NCBI GenBank assembly: GCA_903813345.2
Contig: CAIIXF020000007.1
Span: forward strand, 26,275,564-26,339,563
Source: Owenia fusiformis
Lineage: Eukaryota > Annelida > Polychaeta > Sabellida > Oweniidae
Length of the DNA stretch: 64,000 bases
Reading direction: 5' to 3'
Shown here: positions 58,451-64,000 of the stretch, one piece after another
Numbering within the stretch: the stretch's first letter is position 1
Layout: each line of letters starts with the position of its first letter
Translations under genes and position numbers: made by a program
Notes under the pieces: model-generated
What the model saw: only the letters and a program-made list of their open reading frames with translations
Told to the model about the DNA's origin: nothing
Database searches by the model: none

Positions 58451-58504
58451 CTTACTAAAGCTAATTAATTACTTACTAAAGCTGTACTATAACTTACTAA
58501 AGTC
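58451..58504 (-). repeat. 21-bp triplicate containing a splice-donor sequence
   Basis: cttactaaag occurs at 58,451, 58,472 and 58,493, exactly 21 bp apart. On the minus strand each reads CTTTAGTAAG, the donor of the candidate exon 58,602-58,498 and two further copies downstream. Confidence 0.7.
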
Positions 58505-58602
58505 AAAAGCCAAAGACTGACTGACCACAGCCAGTCAGGAAGAATACTGTTTGTCATTTTGGTATAAACAAACCCTGGATTAGTCACACTGGAATAAATA
58601 CC
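58498..58602 (-). CDS. Possible exon, hydrophobic
   Basis: Acceptor tatattttcag and donor TTTA|GTAAGT are both strong. Only one frame is open through the 105 nt (35 codons, phase 0): GIYSSVTNPGFVYTKMTNSI, then LPDWLWSVSLWLLTL. It could precede the 57,731 exon. No homology is recognised. Confidence 0.3.
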
Positions 58603-58630
58603 CTGAAAATATATGAATCAATCACTAATA

Positions 58631-58703
58631 GTACAATAATGTCATTTCTAAGGGCAATATAGTGAAATATTTACTATATTGCTCGCAGAAATGACGTTAT
58701 TAT
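58631..58703. repeat. Perfect-type hairpin
   Basis: Arms aataatgtcatttct...gcaatatagt and actatattgc...agaaatgacgttatt around aaatattt. Confidence 0.75.
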
Positions 58704-59781
58704 TAGTATTATTACCACCGTTAACGACCAGGGCTGAAATAGCAAGAAAATCTTACGCAATGAACGATATCTAATTTCCCGGGGAAAAATTGCCGGTCCA
58801 GAATATATTCTAGACCGATCCATATGGACCACCACTATGACGTCACACATTTCTCAGGTCGATATAGTAAAATGAACGCCTTCTAAACTAGCACTAAAAC
58901 CCCTAGAACTGGCCCGGCAAGGTGGTAATAATGTATAATAAATAGAGGTTATGTGATATCATATTGACAAGGTATAAACACATATTTAATAGAGGACTTG
59001 CTATACAGGGTGTCAAATAAGTCCTGACCCTCCCTACAGCCAAAACCAAAAGATAGTGTATCAAGTGTGATATATCATTGGAAAGATCATCCAAAGTTAC
59101 TTTGATTGGCATATATCTGGTACCTGTCAATCAATGTCATAAATTGCCACATTGTATCAATTGAGGTGACCATACAAGGTGATCCAAAAGTAATGTCAAA
59201 GGTGTTGCCATTTCCTGTAAACCTAGAAACATGGTAACTGGTGATGTGGCAGGATTGTTAATGCAATAAAAGCTGCCAGAGGTACATTAACTATTAATGA
59301 AATCATGAACTTGGGAGTTGGTGAGTGCATGTAACTTTGGATGATCTTTCCAAAATGGTTTATCAAATTAGGTATCATCTGTTAAAGTTTTTACAAATTT
59401 TTTCTGTTTTGATATTAGATAATTGATATGCGATGTACATTTCTTAGATTTTCAAAGAAATCTACAAATATTTCATTGCGGTTTTATCTTTACATCATAA
59501 TTTCAATCACCGCCATAACTTTTCAAACAAGTTACCTTGAAATATTAAGACATCTGAAATGCTATTCTCATACTTGAAGAACTTAATGTGACAGTCATTC
59601 ACCATTTATTTATAAGCAGGAAAAAAAATTTACTACATGGGTGACACAATTTTTCTCAATTTTCCTGCTGAATGTTGAGTCTCTCATCATACAAATGTAA
59701 TTCTAGGCGATTTGTCTGCATGTGGTGCAAATAGTAATCAACGGATTGAGAGTGTTAATGACAAATAATCTAGTTAGATAA

Positions 59782-59981
59782 CAGGCCCGTAGCCAGGGGG
59801 GTTCGCAGGGTTCGGGCGAACCCCCCTGGCCAAAAATTCTTTCAAAATCATGCAGTTTTTCACCATTTTGAGCACTTCTGAAGTGATTTTAGCCATATTT
59901 GGGCCAAAATTGTCATATGTGAACCCCCCTGGAAATTTTTGAAAACTGAACCCCCTCTTGGCAAATCCTGGCTACGGGCTT
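59782..59981. mobile_element. MITE, 'ctgtagccagggggg' family (copy 4)
   Basis: Inverted ends aggcccgtagccagg and cctggctacgggctt. The interior includes gggttcgggcgaacccccct and ttctttcaaaatcatgca. Its right end is only 12 bp from the donor of the GPCR-like exon. Confidence 0.85.
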
Positions 59982-59994
59982 GGATAATATATAC

Positions 59995-60070
59995 CTGTTT
60001 ATTGTAAGTGCAGTTAATGTGTAGACTGAGGAGGTCACATATGTACTTAGATGAACTGTAACATTGGTTC
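59995..60070 (-). CDS. Exon resembling transmembrane helix 3 of a class A GPCR
   Basis: 76 nt, acceptor gtgttttag, donor AACAG|GTATAT, phase 1 to phase 2. Reads TNVTVHLSTYVTSSVYTLTA, LTINR. This matches the TM3 pattern of peptide-receptor-like rhodopsin GPCRs (S-Y-V-x-S-V-Y-T-L-T-A-L-x-I-D-R-Y), with Ser at 3.39 and Leu at 3.43 and 3.46. The splice falls inside the DRY motif (here NRY), a well-known GPCR intron position. The usual Cys3.25 is absent. Neighbouring TM exons were not found, so it may be an isolated or broken exon. Confidence 0.45.
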
Positions 60071-60330
60071 CTAAAACACAATAATAAAACATGTGGTTAT
60101 GCCAAGTGTCCTCAATTTGCATCAATTCAGAATCAGGAACTACTCATGTGAATCTTAAGTCCACACGCATTGCTCATGGCTCGCATGTGAGTCTCTTACG
60201 CAATAGGTCCGCAATCCCCAATTCAGGCAAATTGCTTTATCATGTTTATTCTATGAAAAAAAATATATTGCACTTTTTCAAAGTGCGATAAAAAACATTA
60301 TAACATACCTATGATGATGTATAGTGCAAA

Positions 60331-61902
60331 GTGTACACAGGCTTTGTATAAAAAACCTCCTACCCACGTACCCTCGTACCCACGTACATGGGTCCTGACC
60401 CAGTCTTTAAAGAGTTAAATTTTTAAATGTTTAAAACATTATTCAATCTCAGTTTATCCTGAATTATAGATGAATTTATGCATCCATATGCCTTTATTTA
60501 TAGGTCTGACATCTCTCTAGTAAAATAAAATAAAGCCGGAATTGCATAAATGTTCACTATTTTTGAGCTATTTGATTTATGTTTTTGATATGTCGAAATG
60601 TTTTTTGTTGATCGGGCAGTCTTACCTGTATAACACATCAAGCAATCTCCTAGCCTTCGTTCAGTGCAATCCGTGCCTCCTGTTACCTCATGCAGATTGT
60701 AAATGTCCGGGGAAGTTTACCCTTGTCCAAAAGTTGACATCTTTTTAAAAATATATTTCTTAGAGTTTCCAACCAATTAAATTCAGCACATTTTATTAGA
60801 TGTTTATTTCAAATGTTATTAGAATTCATTCTTACGAATATTATACGTTATTAACGTATGTAAGTCAAAGATTTGGTGTCGTTGTTGTCCATTGTATTCA
60901 CGTTTTACGCGCAAAAAGCTAAAAACTACAAAGCTGAACTTTTATCATTCAAACCAGTTTTACATCAAATCATTGTCAAAATAAAACTCTACTCTTCATA
61001 TTACCTAATTATGGATCAAACGGCCATGAATAATGTCGAAGTTTACAAAACCAAACTTACACTCCCCTGCATAAGTTTGGCAACTCTAACTTTTAATTCC
61101 ATCTAAATGATTCACTGAACTAGTGCGCACAATTATCCTTAAATTGTGCCAAAAAGCGATTAAAAACGAATATAGCGAATCCTTCTACTTTTCAAATATT
61201 TCGTTATTCAATTGCGCCACGGTTAAACAGAAATGCAGCCTTTATTATTCCTTGAGATCGTGTGAATTGATCACTCTATCACTTTGTATCTCCAATTCTG
61301 ATGTTAAATTAAATAAAAGACATAAGACAAATTACACGTATAGTTCAAATCTGTCGTGCAAACAATGAATACTTGTAATATCGTTTGAAAGAATAAAAAG
61401 TATATGTGATAAAAATCGAAACTACAGGGTGTTAAAAAACAGGACCGATGAAAAGTTGAATAACTTCGTCAATCCAGAATCATTCAGGTCATTCAATGTG
61501 AATTTTGTTGTGAAAGTTTGACCATATTCTGCTCATGGAGTCAAAAACTACAGCACTTTACAACACATGCCCCATGTGGCCAATTTGCGCCAAGCAATAG
61601 ATTGGTTGTACACTGTAAGACTGCCCGATCAACAAAAAATCGCTTCGATATATCAAAAACAACACTCAAATAGCTCAAATGAACATTATGCAATGCCGGC
61701 TTTATTTTATGACGAGACAGATGTCCGATCTAGAAATAAAGGCATATGGGTACATAAATTCATCCATAATTAAGCATACATTGAGATAGAATAATGTTTA
61801 AAAAATGTTAAAGATTTAACTCTTTAAAGACTGGGTCAGGACCCACGTATGTGGGTACGAGGGTACGTGGGTAGGAGGTTTTTTATACAAAGCCGTGTAC
61901 AC
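60331..61902. mobile_element. Foldback element, about 1.6 kb
   Basis: Inverted arms of at least 90 bp start at gtgtacac (60,331) and end at gtgtacac (61,895-61,902). They share ctttgtataaaaaacctcc, tacccacgtaccctcgtac and gggtcctgacccagtcttta. Diverged arm sequence continues inward, for example gttgatcgggcagtcttac near 60,608 and its complement near 61,615. No transposase frame. Confidence 0.85.
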
Positions 61903-62116
61903 AAGACAGCGGGCCAATATAAGTTTTGAAAAGCCCGCGCCCGCTAACTTTCTGATTGGTCAAGGTGCTGACGTCATAACCAATCAATCGAAGATAAAAC
62001 TGCGCGAGCAATTTTTCTAAACTAATTTCAATCATTTTCAAACCATTTGTTTGTCAATTCTATAAGAAAACAGTACTCTCTGACAAGTCTACATCATCAT
62101 AGGTATGTTATAAATA

Positions 62117-62230
62117 GTTTATGTCACTATCGTGGCACATATGCCCTCAGTTCTCAGAGATCAATGTCCCTCCCAATGTCGGGCCATATATCACTGAGAC
62201 CTCGGGCATATATGCCACGATAGTGACATT
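62117..62230. repeat. Hairpin, about 110 bp
   Basis: Arms tgtcactatcgtggcacata and tatgccacgatagtgaca, with the inner pair tgccctcag / ctcgggcat. Confidence 0.8.
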
Positions 62231-63710
62231 ACCTCTAAAAACAAGATAAAAACACTTGCTTTTTATATCCATCCCAGTCATAGTAATTATGTATGCACTG
62301 TACAAAGGGTGACTTTGCTAAATACACTTGGAATTTATATTATTTCTCGAATGGCTTCATCATTCAGAATGATTAAATATTCCAAGCAAATTACTTGAGT
62401 AAGTTGCAACATTAATCCAATAAGTAGGTATAAATGAATCCTTAGAGCAAAGCTAAGGGAATGTTAAAACAACTGACGTGATAAATGGATACATTCCTTG
62501 CGTGGCAACCAAATCTGTGTTCAATACAAATTTAGATTAAACATTAAGATGACAGAAGGCTTCGTTACGACTAAAACATGATTAAAAGTATCACCCATAA
62601 TATATATCAATACTACATCTTTTCTGATCAGAAAGTTCTACTTCAACAAAGTGTCTAGTATTTTCAGAAAATTTGACTTTTTGACGTCAAAATCACCAAT
62701 TTCTCGGAAACCGGGCGAACTTGAGAAATGCCGATGATAGGTCAAATAGGCATTATGGATATGTATAAAATGAATTTGGATATGACTCAATCCGAATAGC
62801 AGTTTTAATTTGTGCGGCCAATGTTGACGGACAGACAGGCCAACAGACGCCTGGTCGATCCCATAGGCTCACTGTGTGAGCCAAAAAAGAGAATCAAACC
62901 TTCTCCGACTGAGTAAAAACTGGATCACTCAATCCCTAAGCTACCATGTCAATTGATAATAACTGACATTTCTAAGTATAAAAAACTAATTAGTCAAAAC
63001 TGCATAATGATTGTGACAAAAGCAATAATTCTACAAACCAATTAAGTTACAGATGCTCTCCCGATTTATCGTATCATATACATCTAAATTAACGTCACTC
63101 ACACTCCTCTTAAAAAGTACATGAAGGACGACCTTTATTTGAACCTGTGATATAATGAACTTCTAAAACCAATGTTTAAGACATAATGCTCAAGATCTTT
63201 TCATATAATTTTTAACTCAGAATATCGATGGTCAAAAATAGAAAAATAGAAAAATAACACACAAAAATGGCCATCATTTTTCAAAATGCCCCTCACTTGC
63301 CAAATTGTCATAAGAAAGTGTTATATGCTTCTAAATAGGCACATATAAAATATCAACAAAATCACTCCAATATTTTTGAGTTTTAGTCAAATAACACACA
63401 TAAAAATGTGTCTACCTACTAGCTAAAGTGTCATAAGAACAAAATCGCTCCATTACATATATTATGGCAAAATTCGTGAAATAGATGACCACAATGTTTT
63501 TATATATTGTACATAAAATACTGTAAAATCAACACTAAAATGGTGGCCATTTTGAAAGCAGTAAGCATTTTGAAAATCTGCTTTCCAGAGGAACTTGTAC
63601 TACCATGGGGCATATACATATAAAATATAAATGATAATGGTCCAAAGGTATTCGAGTTATTGCCCGGAAGAATGGAGCCATTCTCTATATCCCTCCGAAT
63701 TTCATTTTCA

Positions 63711-64000
63711 AAGGAGTGGTATCGATATGGAGAACTATTGAAAATACATGCAAAATGGAAATAGCTCAGCTTTATTTTTTTATGTTACAAAAATTCGGAA
63801 TTGAATTGTCCTATCTCCATTATTAATATGCTCAATAAGTGTTTTAGAAAATCTTAAAATTCTCGAATTTTTTAGTGAATTTACACAAAGGATAGGTATC
63901 GATATTGTGAACTGAATTCAAAAATGTTTTTCTCTTAAACCAATTATTGAAAACATTCTGTAAAAAAACACGGTCCTTTATGTAATGTTGACTGATTGGC
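63711..64000. mobile_element. MITE, ggagtggtatcgatatgg family (copy 2, cut by window end)
   Basis: aaggagtggtatcgatatgg at 63,711, and a second end, ggataggtatcgatattgtg, at 63,892. The latter continues with sequence matching the complement of 26,830-26,937 up to the window edge. Confidence 0.75.

Larger units (their letters stand above)
61903..64000. other. Repeat-rich right edge, no exon seen
   Basis: Includes a foldback (62,117-62,230), gccattttga-type repeat sequence (63,235-63,705) and a truncated ggagtggtatcgatatgg element from 63,711 to the window end. No coding exon is supported. Confidence 0.5.

Noticed and set aside
61567-61773. 68-codon plus-strand frame
   Set aside because: Inside the foldback element, partly in its right arm; no features of a host protein.

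Overview
The window is animal nuclear DNA: AT-rich, with multi-exon genes bounded by clear GT/AG splice sites and introns packed with inverted-repeat (MITE or foldback) elements, minisatellites and a LINE fragment. Gene content and repeat style suggest a marine invertebrate, most likely a lophotrochozoan such as a mollusc. That placement is inference. All gene models were assembled by eye from splice sites, phase continuity and reading frame; no search was run.

Left part (1-36,300). The + strand carries the 3' half of CCDC34: a coiled-coil exon (412-974) and, 35.2 kb away, the terminal exon (36,157-36,299). The junction is in perfect phase. Three complete minus-strand genes lie inside that intron. 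Two are paralogues combining ankyrin repeats, a Dpy-30 dimerisation motif and a charged coiled coil: gene A, 15 exons, 917 aa, 31,115-13,764; gene B, 10 exons, 724 aa, 9,562-4,198. The third is a single-exon UDP-glycosyltransferase (34,179-32,518). CCDC34 and Dpy-30 proteins point to cilia or flagella, so this may be a nested group of axonemal genes.

Middle (36,300-50,600). After a repeat-rich spacer comes a single-exon gene for an unrecognised 210-aa protein (40,014-40,646). It is followed by a + strand gene (41,932-50,453) for a single-pass membrane protein with a short ectodomain, a Cys-rich juxtamembrane segment, a cytoplasmic SPRY domain and PPxY-type motifs. It has at least three tandem alternative transmembrane exons (45,865-45,995; 46,558-46,703; 47,003-47,121). 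All are phase 2 in and phase 1 out, so exactly one must be used to keep the frame. This is the most interesting system in the window.

Right part (50,600-64,000). Mostly repeats. A minus-strand gene of unknown identity ends at 55,295. The 5' splice site of its penultimate exon lies at the edge of a 29-copy, 19-bp minisatellite whose unit is itself a consensus splice donor. An isolated minus-strand exon (60,070-59,995) looks like transmembrane helix 3 of a class A GPCR. Several foldback elements fill the rest.
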